64,000 bases of DNA from Halisarca cf. caerulea (Eukaryota; Porifera; Demospongiae; Chondrillida; Halisarcidae): the NCBI GenBank assembly GCA_963170055.1, contig CAUJGJ010000006.1, positions 1,014,498 through 1,078,497 on the forward strand, read 5' to 3'. Each line of letters starts with the position of its first letter. Within the stretch, counting starts at the first letter, position 1. Of this stretch, positions 26,101 to 34,830 are shown piece by piece. A program made the translations under genes and the position numbers. The notes below the pieces were generated by a model. It did no database searches and had not been told where the DNA came from. It saw only the letters and a program-made list of their open reading frames with translations.

Positions 26101-29100
26101 CACAAAATTGTACGAAAATACAGCGTTTAGCTGAAACATAGATAATGGTTATGTATGTATAGATTATTTATGGCTGGAAGTCTAGCGATGGCAGCCATTT
26201 GCTTTTGACTACATTTCATTAATATTCATAGCATACTCGTAATGAATAATAATGAGAAACCTGGTTAAGCAGCCACCTATGTGAAGCAGCCAAGGAAGAT
26301 CTGTCACAATGGTGACTGCATTAGGCAGGTTCGATCCACTATATGTGTTCATGACAATGTTGGACTTGTATATATTATGTTACATACATGTGTGTGTGCT
26401 CCTTACATGTTTTTGCTGAAATTTTCACTTCCAAATTGGAATCCACTACTTTACAGTATGCCAAACAGTCTACTGTATACATCGTGTCAGGTTCTAGGTT
26501 TGTAAGATTGTAACCTACCCCAGAAATTTTGAAGTAGTTAGCTGAACCATTACTTTCACATACATATACTGTTTGTGGTTGACTGTGAGTAAACATCAGT
26601 GATGATTCATTCCTTGTAAAGTTCAGTTCTCCTTGTACTAGAAGGAAGAGAAACTTAGGGTAATACCCATGTGTGTATAACACTTCAGCTGTATCTTTTT
26701 AAACATTCATGATGTATGTGTTGGTACAGTAGCTTGATAGTGTTGTTAGCTAGTGCTTTATGTTAAACAAAGGACTACTGTGTTGGTTTGCATGTGGGAC
26801 ATGTCCGCGCTAATTCAGAGGTGTGAAAATTTCGTTTTTTTTACAGCCTTAGTTCTGAACTTGTAAAAGCTTCAGAACTTCAAACGAAGGGTTAACATGT
26901 AGGTAGAGGCATAAACGTTTTGAGACAGGAGTAAAGGTTCCTTTGCCTCCGCATGGAAAAGTTGTATTTTACAAATGGCTCGAAGTTGGCACCTATAAAC
27001 TGTCTCCAGCTTGTTCCTTCATGTTGTGCTCGGCCGATAACCGGAATTCAGAAGGACATCCAGCTAGGCCACAGGCCAGCATGTGACAGAGTGAAAGTGA
27101 CGACAGAAAACGTCATGAATGGCGGATTCGATATTCGTATACGCCTAAATATCAGGCTGAATCACGAGTTAAATGCGTGACTAATAACTTATAGGCGCCG
27201 AAAAATGACCTTTTATCACTATGCAAACTGGAAAGCTCTATCATAACAAAATCTGGACATGTCTCACATGCGTTGGGTCTAGGACCCACATGTTATGTCC
27301 ATGCACGTGTTCAGTTTATGTATGTGTGTGAGTGTGGGCTAGATAGAGTCTGTAGTTGATGATTGTGCTTGTTAATTTTTTTGCTCAAGTTCAAGACTTA
27401 GTGTTAAATCTGCATGAACAATATTGATCCACGCTTACGGTGTTGAAACAATTTGCTACACATGCACTGATAAACAATGAAATAAATGAATTTTAGTTTG
27501 TATGTTATTCCTGATTACAGTTGGTCTATCTTATAATGGTACATAAAATTTTGCTGTATTTTGAAGTTGAGAATGAATGCAGGGATGGGTTATAGATTCC
27601 CTAGAAAGTACTGGAACACGGTAGGTTGTTTGTTACAAGAGCCCGTAGACAGGCATAATGACATGCAGATGGTTATCTAGAGTGTCAGACTTGATGTGGA
27701 AGGCTAGTATTGTACAAAATTCCTCCCCCAAATTTTGCAAAAGTCCTCGTATGTGAAGGATGTAGGAATTTGCACTTTCCCACTGCATCATTCCATCTAA
27801 TATATCCTGGGAAGCTCCGCAATAGTTCTTCCTTATTGTATGATTGTAGGTATTGAATGTTCAGAGACAAAACTTGGACTGAAAGATTTATGTATAGATC
27901 TGATTGCCTGTGAAGAGTTACTGAAATACTGAAGAGATAAAACTTTTCCTAAAAGATGCCTTCAAGAGGACGACGAACTATTCAACTTTATACATACAGC
28001 GATATTGTGCGAGATTATATATGGATTGATGCACATTACAAGGTGATAATGATGTAGCCTTTTGATCACAAGTGCGAGTGCTTACATGAGCACATGGGAG
28101 TACATGAGAGGGTCTCCTGAGGACTCGTTTACTACTTGCAATCACTACAGTATGTTGTAAATTAAATCCTAAATCCTGCATAAATCGTAATTGATTGAAA
28201 GATCGGAAATCGATAAATATATTATGTGGTCGAGCTTTGGCTTATTATGAAGTTAACCTTGCCAAGAAACTACAGATGCCAGCTTACAGAGATCCTAAGA
28301 CAACCTTGTGTCCTCCATAATAAGCTGATTCAGAAAGAAGTTTGATATGCAGCGGATCTTTTTCAAAGGTTATTGTTGACCAACCATCGAATGCAGTGTT
28401 ATATATATTATATAGTTCTTTTTGTAACTTTGCATCTTACCTCTCTTGCGAATTTTGCCTTTAGCCTGTATTCGATGTGATTTCTGTAATTGTATCATTT
28501 GACATTACGAATAAACAAGACTTGCTACACAGTGTTAGCTCGTTCCACTGAGATGGAAGAGCAAGTAACAGTCTTCTCAGAATTACACATGGTGCGCTTG
28601 CTTGACCTAGGGTTGTGGTTGTTAGAGCGAGGTGCAAATTTCCACTTCCGTTTTTTACAGTTGTCAATGTGTTAATGATGGAAGTGGCACCGTGCTGCTT
28701 GATTAACAGAGATCAATTTTCTCATGTTTGTTACTCTGTGGAGTGTACGGTACTTTCTTAATAAAGAGAACGATGTCGCTCTGTCGGTCGAGTGACCGAC
28801 CAGAATCTGCATGTCGATTGTCAGAGCGCTGTCTGTCGAGGCGTTGATCAGTATTCGTCAGGGTGTTGACTGCTTTGTATCAACGCTGTTGACCAGCGAT
28901 ATAGGTTTAAAATAGTAACAAATATCATCTTTCTGCAATAATTTTAGAAGATCTTCCAGAGAGGCTTCATTGTTGGCTCAGTCTGCCAATTTAAGAATGT
29001 TCGAGTTTTTGTGGACTCCGTACCCATTCTAGGCTTTCTAAGGATGCTTCCTCTGCAGTAAGACTTCCCTTTGCACTTGAAAAGCAAAATTTGTTGAATA

Positions 29101-31201
29101 ACATAGCTCGATCATAGACACTCTATGGCTCGATCGAATAAGCCATTTTCTTAGGTATACATTCACACCAAACTTCACTTTTCACATTCACTTAACTACA
29201 TTCACACCAAAGTAAACACTATGCTATGATGACATCTGCTATTGACCGCTGACTGTCGAGTGGCTTCCGCTGACCGTCGAATAAACATTGTGTGCCCGAC
29301 CATCGACTGTTGCCTAGTTGACCGCCGGTCGAATGCGCGATATCGTTCACTTTATTATGAAAAGTACCATATATTATTTTATTAAAATGATTTGGTTAAA
29401 CTGTCTGTGTTCATTTAACCACTCAATTATGAAATGCACTGTATGCTACAATACCTACTATGCATGAACAATCTAGTAATTTTAATAGGGTGTAAGACTG
29501 CTATAGTATATAGTGCATGCGTATACACATGCTGTATTTGTGTACATGGGTACAGACACATGTACGTAGACTTAAGAACGCCTACACTTCCTGAAGTAAA
29601 GGGTGAGTGTGGTCATATGTACATAGGAATATTTCCTTTCAATAGCTTGACCACGTAGTATGTAGCTAGTGTAGAAATAACGTGATAATCTGTTGTTGTT
29701 TATTATTGTATGCAATATTACATGTCCAGACGTACCTGTCCTCTGTGTCCTAAAGCATGTCGATGTTTCCCTCATTGTACGTGCTTCACCAACTGGAGTA
29801 CATGTGATAATGTACGTGTGATTTGCTTTCAATCCAGTGAAGTCTTGACTTTGATCGTTCATTCCTAATGTGGTCATGTTCACTGCTTCCGTTTGTCCTT
29901 TTATACTCAGTTTGCAGCTAAACATGTTGTCCCTAAGATTTCCAACCAGTTTGAATCTCACAGAACTCTCATTTACTGCAGTCACTTTAATTGCTGTAGA
30001 GGATAATAGTGCACCCTATCTGAACTGGTATAATATTTGGTGGCAAACAGACAGCAAGACTATTGCAATGTGAAGATGCTGCTTACAGATCATGTATGGA
30101 AGGAGAGAGGGTGGTAGTTAGTAATGAGTAGATGAATTTGTGGTATAATAAATTATTTTACTCAGAAAGATAATTGATATGGTTTTGTGAAGAGTTTCTA
30201 TTATTATACCAGCCATACATGCATAACAGAATTCACATAAAGTATTTTACTTTAAAAATAACATGGTTCTGTGAATAATGATACCAAGCAACTAATTAAC
30301 ACCGAACAAACACCAATTGAAACTAGCATTTCTCAGCCTGACATTACTGTATATTCATCCAAATTTATTTCTGCAAGTGATTGCGAAAATGGTGCTGGTG
30401 TAGCTGTTTATTTTTTGTCTCAGTCATCAAAGTTTCTGTCTTGACCTACAGACCTTATACTCACAGTGAGTAAGACATGACTTTCATCATCCCCGTGACA
30501 TGAGAGCATCACCCCCACCCCCCGCCCAACTTGCCCAAGTAATACCCTGTTAAGCAAACTCTTCTGTTATTATCCCTTCTCACTATTTATATAACTCAAA
30601 AAATGACTTCTGACTCATTTTGTATTCTGAATCTTGAAGTATGGTATGATGCATATACATGTATAGTACCTATTGCGAAAATGCCCTACTTATTATACTT
30701 GTAGTGATAGTTTTGTCATATTTGTATGTATGATAGTCTTTTGTATAGTAGGTTATGTATATTCTTGCACTCAGTACTCTCTGGCCACTAATATACGTAT
30801 ATGTAGGCTGTATATTTTGTGAATGAACAAAGCGATTAAAATTTGCTTTTGAATGTTTATAATTGGTCTGTTCCTGGATGAGTCCACTGCGATAATTATT
30901 ATGTAACCAAATTCATGAATGAATTGATATAAATGCAGGCTTAATTGTAAAAATCATAATCTATACATTACTTTTAATGGCCATACTGTATTTGCACAGT
31001 CACCTTTAGCAATTTCAACCCTAATATATACTACACGTTCCATATTTGGTTGTGCAATCAACCACTACTTCCAATAAATATTTACCGCAAGTCAGTCAGT
31101 AGCCTACCCGTTTCCTCAGAGTTCACTGCAATCAGGAGCAGGATCACAACAATAATGACAGTTTGTTGTCCTTTGACCAATACTGGTGGGTACAATGTCA
31201 T
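1361..31201 (-). CDS. Gene 2: secreted/membrane FN3 repeat protein, probable paralogous RPTP (3' part beyond left edge)
   Basis: One signal-peptide exon and 18 FN3 exons, all with phase-1 borders, give 1,716 continuous codons plus one base inside the window. Domain order is C, then C-A-B five times, then C and an ordinary FN3. Gene 1 has the same subtypes and the same switch from C to ordinary FN3 just before its transmembrane exon, so gene 2 is likely another RPTP whose membrane and phosphatase exons lie left of base 1. That is inference; no PTP sequence of gene 2 is visible. Each FN3 exon could be skipped without a frame shift. Alternative first exons at 34.2 and 36.2 kb are possible. Confidence 0.85.
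1714..1959 (-). CDS. Gene 2 exon: FN3 subtype C (last C)
   Basis: 246-bp exon, phase 1/1, donor GTGAGC. PIDVLTVTSDKIEFTIIRR, QTYQCRILR, LRPNTTYNIDC and KDRC: three cysteines. Confidence 0.88.
2353..3115 (+). mobile_element. Non-autonomous DNA transposon, family M2
   Basis: 763 bp with inverted ends CACAGGGTATTTATAACCGT and ACGGTTATAAACACCCTGTG. No coding capacity. Confidence 0.87.
3200..4258 (-). mobile_element. Diverged M1-like transposon copy
   Basis: Shares internal segments (ACATGCTGCTATGTGACC, TTTTCCATGTTAGG, CCTCCTAATTAGCAC) and a decayed end CATGCATGTCTCAC. The left border is uncertain. Confidence 0.6.
4420..4707 (-). CDS. Gene 2 exon: FN3 subtype B
   Basis: 288-bp exon, phase 1/1, donor GTATTA (weak). 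LRSLNTTCNSITLEWNSPIA, then TGGLPVVNYLVQLTTLG and LEPNTLYRIYVRAANTIGSS. One cysteine. Confidence 0.9.
4977..5285 (-). CDS. Gene 2 exon: FN3 subtype A
   Basis: 309-bp exon, phase 1/1, donor GTGAGG. VPSEVTIDSSFYSDHKVHQS, then YYVWVAALSDIGRGQYSYRR. No cysteine; it mixes features of the two A subgroups. Confidence 0.9.
6078..6734 (-). mobile_element. M1 family transposon copy
   Basis: 657 bp from GCATGGGGACATGTCC to GGACATGTCCCACATGTG, with the family's internal CGTATACGAGT and GACGTTTTCTGTCATCATG segments. Confidence 0.83.
6875..7162 (-). CDS. Gene 2 exon: FN3 subtype C
   Basis: 288-bp exon, phase 1/1, donor GTAAGT. LSYTCTSRAHYSF, LLPDTVYSIQC and EDQSQC give the three cysteines. The first strand is poorly conserved. 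Confidence 0.87.
7501..7809 (-). CDS. Gene 2 exon: FN3 subtype B
   Basis: 309-bp exon, phase 1/1, donor GTATGA. SNAPKDLTIINISCNTITLE, then SGGLPVTSYEVVISTEGQRE. One cysteine. Closest to gene 1 B2 (55,240). Confidence 0.92.
8123..8300 (+). mobile_element. M3 family fragment
   Basis: GCAGGTACGTTGTGTCC, then CATAAAACAAAATGGCAGAC and TCTTCGAGGTACTATAATTT: closely matches the right end of 37,377-38,132 in reverse. Truncated at the neighbouring M2 element. Confidence 0.75.
8305..8733 (+). mobile_element. M2-type element, short subfamily
   Basis: 429 bp from CACAGGGTGTTTATATCTG to GGATATAAATGCCCTGTG. It abuts an M3 fragment at about 8,123-8,300 and may have inserted into it. Confidence 0.78.
9080..9436 (-). 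mobile_element. Truncated M1 transposon copy
   Basis: Contains the internal AACTTTTCCATGTGGGGGCG segment and the terminal CACCTCCAAATTAGCACAG region ending ACATGCCTCACAT. The other end is missing. Confidence 0.65.
9553..9870 (-). CDS. Gene 2 exon: FN3 subtype A (duplication copy 1)
   Basis: 318-bp exon, phase 1/1, donor GTAAGC. LPQPKNLTVGSVKTVNSTTF, then QQEVNWEQAPSDYQRLKRYS and NVWVAAVGEKTGVGEYSRVL. Cysteine-free. Confidence 0.93.
11137..11829 (-). mobile_element. M1 family transposon copy (in duplication copy 1)
   Basis: 693 bp, opposite orientation to 42,386. Left end CGCATGTGGGACATGTCC; right end a decayed GGATATGTCCACCATGCG. It was present before the tandem duplication, since copy 2 carries it too. 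Confidence 0.87.
12222..12473 (-). CDS. Gene 2 exon: FN3 subtype C (duplication copy 1)
   Basis: 252-bp exon, phase 1/1. HYRCWSNSTTDNYTISNNYS, then LYSIDCVEIDDSGSYQC: three cysteines in subtype C positions. Confidence 0.9.
13229..13510 (-). CDS. Gene 2 exon: FN3 subtype B
   Basis: 282-bp exon, phase 1/1, donor GTAAGA. EPDTPKNFTVVARACNKLEL, then TGGLPIVNYEVKYGTNLGEE. Single cysteine. The intact parent of the half exon at 18,053-18,170; most similar in gene 1 to B1 (58,300). Confidence 0.92.
13833..14150 (-). CDS. Gene 2 exon: FN3 subtype A (duplication copy 2)
   Basis: 318-bp exon, phase 1/1, donor GTCAGT. LPQPKNLTVGSVKTVNSTTF then YNVWVAAVGEKTGVGEYSQV. No cysteine. Almost identical to exon 9,553-9,870 except for its last 25 bp, where the duplication breakpoint falls. 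Confidence 0.93.
15689..16257 (+). mobile_element. Hairpin-bearing element nested in an M1 copy
   Basis: 569 bp absent from the otherwise matching copy at 11,430, flanked by a direct ATAA. Contains a 114-nt perfect-arm hairpin near its left end and ends TGACGTCATCGGGCG. A relative sits at about 53,621-54,250. No coding capacity; the transposon class is not clear. Confidence 0.8.
15694..15807. repeat. Long inverted repeat (hairpin)
   Basis: Arms of about 38 bp, AGTTACTACAGTTTTAGTGG onwards, pair with one mismatch around a GC-rich loop that is itself palindromic (GGGCGCAAAGCGCCC). Confidence 0.9.
17083..17334 (-). CDS. Gene 2 exon: FN3 subtype C (duplication copy 2)
   Basis: 252-bp exon, phase 1/1, donor GTAATG. 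KTKRHYRCWSNSTTDNYTIS, then LQPDTLYSIDCVEIDDSGSY and QC: three cysteines. Nearly identical to exon 12,222-12,473; differences cluster in the first strand (SAFETSPATIA against SAYATSHAAIA). Confidence 0.9.
18053..18170 (-). pseudogene. Truncated subtype B FN3 exon left by the tandem duplication
   Basis: About 118 bp matching the 3' part of B exon 13,229-13,510, still open (NLLPKTTYTIKVRTTT then PLISEYSTIGSTTVTLKR) and with an intact GTAAGG-type donor. Homology stops at a GGATGGATGGATG tract, so the first half of the domain and the acceptor are gone. It is probably skipped, which would let exon 19,737 join exon 17,083 in frame. Confidence 0.85.
18670..19386 (+). mobile_element. M1 family transposon copy
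   Basis: 717 bp with ends CGCATGTGGGACATGTCC and ACATGTCCCACATGCG. Same orientation and internal order as 42,386-43,127. Confidence 0.88.
19481..19560. repeat. Dispersed repeat M6, copy 1
   Basis: GGCCATGATGGTGGCCATTT, then CACAAGTGCTATTGGGTCTG, also at 35,571-35,650. Confidence 0.65.
19737..20021 (-). CDS. Gene 2 exon: FN3 subtype B
   Basis: 285-bp exon, phase 1/1, donor GTGAGT. EPTNPRDLKASPIACNKVNA, then TGGLPIDIYEIFYKAISS and LPPNTMYTIQVRAKSFIGFS. Single cysteine before Asn-Lys. Confidence 0.92.
21106..21493 (-). pseudogene. Decayed coding-like fragment of unknown origin
   Basis: Two adjoining minus-strand frames: one contains KDVENQEAMLPFIKDCKQSL and ends HYSIRHKG; the next, separated by a stop and a frame change, contains EEGSDFEVRKPPHLPSAQAC and KAKDVRRVAEKYLP. 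The composition looks protein-like and unlike the surrounding intron. I do not recognise the family; a transposon or processed-gene remnant is possible. Confidence 0.3.
21864..22181 (-). CDS. Gene 2 exon: FN3 subtype A
   Basis: 318-bp exon, phase 1/1, donor GTAAGA. TNVTKDGLGVVAGDKIHQVI, then YYVSVAAVSDAGQGQFSDKT. No cysteine. Somewhat longer than its close relative at 25,126 because of an insertion in the middle loop. Confidence 0.9.
22391..22464. repeat. TG microsatellite
   Basis: Uninterrupted TG run of about 74 bp next to the left end of an M3 element. Confidence 0.97.
22469..22957. mobile_element. M3 family copy between two TG microsatellites
   Basis: Left end CAGTTATGTTATGTCC and right end AATTGGACATAACATACCTG, with inner ACAAAATGGTGGACGTTATC and its complement. 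A TG tract begins immediately outside each end. Confidence 0.78.
22958..23103. repeat. TG microsatellite
   Basis: About 146 bp with a TTTG and a GGTG interruption, next to the right end of the M3 element. Confidence 0.97.
23572..23808 (-). CDS. Gene 2 exon: FN3 subtype C
   Basis: 237-bp exon, phase 1/1. EQGNLTITRSESSLMFTHSQ, then VYQCSL, LKPDTIYKVHC and GMDLC: the standard three cysteines. Confidence 0.88.
24390..24438 (-). mobile_element. Terminal fragment of an M1 transposon
   Basis: Carries the family's end: TTTTCACACTTCCTAATT, then ACATGTCCCACATGCG. Confidence 0.6.
24578..24859 (-). CDS. Gene 2 exon: FN3 subtype B
   Basis: 282-bp exon, phase 1/1, donor GTGAGT. EPTEPKNLEASPTACNKVNI, then TGGLSVDGYKVFYKAVSSG and LSPNTKYTIWVRAKNLIGFG. 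One cysteine. Close to exon 19,737-20,021. A second in-frame acceptor 12 bp inside would remove four residues. Confidence 0.92.
25126..25428 (-). CDS. Gene 2 exon: FN3 subtype A
   Basis: 303-bp exon, phase 1/1. VPSKVTNVTKEGLGVVAGGK, then ELNYTIKYN and YYVSVAAVSDAGQGQFSNKI. No cysteine. Close paralogue of exon 21,864-22,181, so these two triplets are a younger pair. Confidence 0.9.
25715..26341. mobile_element. Tigger/pogo-type MITE
   Basis: After TA, CAGTGGAACCTGTGTCAGCG; at the right, GGCAGGTTCGATCCACTA followed by TA. The short inverted ends are partly decayed. Confidence 0.7.
26407..26637 (-). CDS. Gene 2 exon: FN3 subtype C
   Basis: 231-bp exon, phase 1/1, donor GTAAGG. VQGELNFTRNESSLMFTHSQ, then VYVCESNGSANYF and LEPDTMYTVDCLAYC. 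The third cysteine sits nearer the second than in other C domains. Very close to exon 23,572-23,808 (ESSLMFTHSQ shared). Confidence 0.87.
26790..27272 (+). mobile_element. M1 family transposon copy (internally deleted)
   Basis: 483 bp, both ends present (GCATGTGGGACATGTCC and GGACATGTCTCACATGCG). The middle part containing the AAGTGAAACGCTTTGGG region is missing. Confidence 0.85.
27273..28748. other. Intron of gene 2, no feature recognised
   Basis: Between C exons 26,407 and 29,736. AT-rich, several short frames without protein character; nothing supported apart from the MITE that follows at 28,749. Confidence 0.5.
28749..29368. mobile_element. MITE with 31-bp terminal inverted repeats
   Basis: 620 bp. 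The left end GGTACTTTCTTAATAAAGAG pairs with the right end TTATTATGAAAAGTACC over about 31 bp. The interior has many short TGACCGTCGA-like repeats. Lies in the intron between the gene 2 C exons. Confidence 0.8.
29736..29993 (-). CDS. Gene 2 exon: FN3 subtype C, first domain
   Basis: 258-bp exon, phase 1/1, donor GTACGT. IKVTAVNESSVRFKL, then MFSCKLS, LKANHTYIITC and ETSTC give the three-cysteine subtype C pattern. It has no preceding B domain. Confidence 0.82.
31108..31201 (-). CDS. Gene 2 candidate first coding exon: signal peptide
   Basis: 94-bp exon from ATG to a GTAGGC donor, phase 1 out. It starts MTLYPPVLVKGQQ, followed by the hydrophobic core TVIIVVILLLIAV and a polar NSEET, a good signal peptide of about 28-31 residues. 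It joins in frame to exon 29,736-29,993 (next residues AIKVTAVNESS). The donor is acceptable but not strong. Confidence 0.75.
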
Positions 31202-31469
31202 CCTCTTTGCCTTATGGTTGGATGTCTCTACTTTTGACTATTATTCTTTGCACTTTACATTACCAAATAAACTTCATACTAAGTTGATCACACCGTACAG
31301 GGAGTTGTATATGTATCATTCAACGTTATCAGCAGAAATTATTAGCAACCCATACAGCGAGTTTCACTTTTCTGTTGACTCTCACATTTTCTACATTGTG
31401 GTTTACCTAATCAGTTTATCACGATATTGAAAATTTGTTTACACTTCAATCTAAATGCATTCTCTCTGT

Positions 31470-31485
31470 ATGTGTGTGTGTGTGT

Positions 31486-31538
<53 letters not shown>

Positions 31539-31560
31539 TGTGTATGTGTGTGTGTGTATA

Positions 31561-31637
<77 letters not shown>
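31470..31637. repeat. TG microsatellite
   Basis: About 168 bp of TG with TATG and TATATTTG interruptions, just upstream of the gene 2 signal-peptide exon. Confidence 0.97.
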
Positions 31638-31639
<2 letters not shown>

Positions 31640-32898
31640 AACCGGATGTCAGGGTATTTTTGCAGTACAAAAATTTCACAGGTAGCCTCATTCTGAAGGT
31701 CATAAATTTTTGTGGATTAAAAATTTGCAGTTTCTGGCTGTAAATTGTTTAACAATAATATTATGTCCACTCTTGTTTTTCAAGTGTTTGTTTCTTCTAA
31801 TGAATGGAATTGTGTGTATGTAGGTGTTGTTAGTAGTTTAATCTCTCAAGAGTGAACTATCAAGATCTAACAGGTAGACTGAGGGTCCTTTCGGTGGTTC
31901 AGTGGTCTTTGTCTATGATGGTCACGGAAGCTTGAGTACATTTAGTGAACATGTATACGTATCTTGGAAAGCTGAATCCAACAAAAATATCAAACTGAAA
32001 TTATGAGCAAAGTACATTGTATACAATCGATCCTTGCATGCAAACTAATTCTATGAGCAAGAGCAGAGCATGATGCTGTCAGCAGCCATTTTGCAGCCAT
32101 TTTGCAGATCCTTTAAAACTGCTTTGAAAATTTCCCCACGTACAATACTAACTGTATTGTTTTCTGAGCTCCAAATACCTTCAGCTGCATTTTTTACCTG
32201 TGCTGGTGCAGTGTGTGAAGTATTATGTATACACAATTCCCATAAGTTTTAAAGTGGAGTCATTTGATGTTATGCCTGAGGGTATACCTAGGTGGAGCAG
32301 TCATCTTTGTTATCAGCTGTAATAGTGATTTTCCATAGACTAGTAGAGTGATGATGGACCTGTAAAATTGTGCACCTTGTATCCTGCATGCCATTTTTGG
32401 AGCGACTCGATGTTACTTCCAGCATAGTTAATTGAAGTCATACCTTTTTGTGCTGTCAGCTGGTTCATTGATCTTAGGTCTTAGGGTTACTGCCAAATAG
32501 ACACAAGTACTACCATAGGGGACATGCTTGCAAGCTCTCTTGTGAGAGACAAGCTCTATTGTATGGGAGCCTGTACGTAGTCGTGCACTGTATCTTGTTG
32601 TCATGCAGCTTTTAAGGCATGTAAGTATGCATGTAGCGGCATATACTATGATGACATAAGCTTTCTGTAGTCAAACATTGTGATGATGGAGTATAACATT
32701 ATGCAAGCACACTGTGAGGGAGCATTTTGTCAACTTGTATCAGCTATGTAGTGGACCCAGGTGTAGGTTGTAATCTGCAGATCTGCATGTGTCTAGAAGA
32801 TTGTAAACTCACTGTATACCAATTATCGAATTGTTGAATGAAGTCCATCAACGCACTGACACGTGCAAGCACATAACCTCATACAAACATGCACATGT

Positions 32899-32990
32899 AC
32901 ACACACACACATACACACACCCACACACCCACACACCCACACACCCACACACACCCATGCACACACCCATGCACATGCACATGCACACAC
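32899..32990. repeat. CACACC-type microsatellite
   Basis: Compound CA/CACACCCA tract. Confidence 0.9.
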
Positions 32991-33012
32991 ATACTCGCAT
33001 GGATGCACAACC

Positions 33013-33165
33013 ACATGTGGTACATGTCAACGCTAATTCAGAGGTGTGAAAATTTCAGTCATTTGTATAGCATTGTTTCTCAACTTGTAGAAATGTCAGA
33101 GCATCAAATGAGAGTTTTGCGAGTAGGTAAACCCATATGAACTTTTAATAATTTCCCTTTGAGAG
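33013..33165 (+). mobile_element. Terminal fragment of an M1 transposon
   Basis: ACATGTGGTACATGTC, then CGCTAATTCAGAGGTGTG, matching the left end of the family; the copy breaks off after TTTCCCTTTGAGAGGC. Confidence 0.65.
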
Positions 33166-33363
33166 GCTTTTTGTTATCAGTACGCAGGTAGCTTATGTGC
33201 ACACTGCACATACAACAAAATGGCGGCCGCTAACCTTAGCCGTAAACAACCCCCCTTTATTTCTTTCCTGCTTTGGTGTGTACGAGAAATGAAGGTAATG
33301 TACACTCATTTTACATTCTAATTTTACATCTATGCTCTTCGAACGTTTGCAAAGAACCCCCAA

Positions 33364-33494
33364 CAGTTCTTATTGTTTCTCGGTAATAATGGGAGTCAAC
33401 TAATAAATTTTAACAGAATAAAATTTGGCGACTTGGTACAGAATTTGCCAATTTGCAAATTGAAGTCCTCACGAATATTTTGGGCTATATGGTA
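33364..33494. repeat. Dispersed repeat M5, copy 1
   Basis: Matches 45,052-45,183 (AGTTCTTATTGTTTCTCGGT, AACTAATAAATTTT, AATTGAAGTCCTCAC). Borders approximate. Confidence 0.7.
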
Positions 33495-33620
33495 TAACAT
33501 TTTGTTGTATTGCTTTTTGTTATACCACAGTATTCTGAGGACATTAGTGTACAAACACGTCCACAGTACGCAATTGCAGGAACAAGCATAAGGTACAGGC
33601 ATAAATGTATGTATGCATGC

Positions 33621-33675
33621 ATGCACACATGCACATACGCACACACGCACACACGCACACACGCACATCCACACA
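33621..33675. repeat. CACACG-type microsatellite
   Basis: Short compound tract of ACACACGC units, flanked by ATGCATGC. Confidence 0.85.
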
Positions 33676-33844
33676 TGCATAAATTTTTCCATGCATGTAC
33701 CCAAGTTTGGTTTTGCAGTATTTTTCTTAGATTGTCCTACAGTGTATTACAGTTAATTGGGTGAAGTTGCTGTAGTACATAAATTATTCAATCTTTAAAA
33801 ACAGTCTTGTCTGTGCATGGTATGATAAAGATGAGGCCACTAAC

Positions 33845-34081
33845 CTGGTAATGTTTTGAACATCTTTGTTTTCATCATTTCATTCATTAGACATTTGACC
33901 CTGTACTGCTTGCTAGGCTGTAAATTCTTGAAAATAGCTTGTGTTTTATTATTCATTTGTCTTGTGTAGATAGGTCTCAGTTCCCTCTGTTGAAGCAATC
34001 TGCACTGAAAGTTTTGGATTGTACCATATTTAAGTTTAACTGAGCTCTCAGTGATTTTGATGAATTGAATTTCATTAGCAC
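33845..34081 (-). CDS. Isolated FN3 subtype C exon between the two genes
   Basis: 237-bp exon, phase 1/1, acceptor ACCACAG and donor GTTAGT. NEIQFIKITESSVKLKYG, NFQCRLL and LQPSKQYRVKC match subtype C, but the third cysteine is absent. It could be an upstream domain of gene 2 used from an alternative first exon, or a remnant of a third gene; no partner B or A exon was found beside it. Confidence 0.7.
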
Positions 34082-34185
34082 CTGTGGTGATATACACCGG
34101 TAGGTTATGTGCATGTAAAGGCTGAAGACATATATAGCCACTGCCACAGTTGACGGTATATACACCTCAGTTTCTATAGTTGCAC

Positions 34186-34270
34186 CAAGTATAAGCAGGA
34201 ATGAATCAATAAAGGCTACAGCAGCATTTATGAATTTTACTGTTCCGAAGTTAAATTGCAAGGAACACAT
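34186..34270 (-). CDS. Possible signal-peptide exon before the isolated C exon
   Basis: 85 bp from ATG to a possible GTGCAA donor, phase 1. It starts MCSLQFNFGTVKF and has the hydrophobic stretch NAAVAFIDSFLLIL. It would join in frame to 34,081 (GANEIQF). The donor is poor and the intron would be only about 100 bp, so this is tentative. Confidence 0.35.
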
Positions 34271-34748
34271 TTTGTAATGGGAAAAATGAAGATTATTTAA
34301 CCCTTAGAAAGAAGGTTTGGTCAAAAAGGCGGAGTTGTGGATGATGGCAAAGTGCTTAGATATCTAGTACCTAGAAACCTAGGATCAATGTCTAACTTTC
34401 CACTATAGGGTATTTTGAAATTGTACTTTGTTTCTGAGATGTACAGATTTTGTAGTTTTTGGAGAGATTAAAATTCCAAACATGTGCACGTATTCACAGT
34501 TACATGGCCTTAGGCTTCTAACTATGGTCCAGATTGAAATTGACTCTAAATCGTGGGGAAGTGTTTGCTCTATCTTTGTAAGATTCATGTATCCTACCAC
34601 AGTGCTAATGTGTGCCTTCAATTCCTAAAGTCCCAAGTATAGTATGTCAGCTACTATACAATATAGTTGTTCAGCGGGTAACTAAAGCTGTTTTCACACT
34701 AGGACTGAATTCCAGATTTATCCAAGTCAAATGATTTTCACACTGTGC

Positions 34749-34830
34749 AGGTGAGTTATGCCCAATTTTGGACATAACACAAAATGGCTGATGATTCCTA
34801 GGCACTCAAGCTAGCCCCCCCTTTTTTTTT
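34749..34830 (+). mobile_element. M3 family end fragment
   Basis: CAGGTGAGTTATGCCCAATT, then ATAACACAAAATGGCTGATG, followed by a C and T run. Only one end is recognisable. Confidence 0.55.

Noticed and set aside
28749..29368. Repeated GTCGA-containing units as a CRISPR-like array
   Set aside because: Units are irregular in spacing and sequence and lie within the inverted ends of a MITE in a eukaryotic genome.
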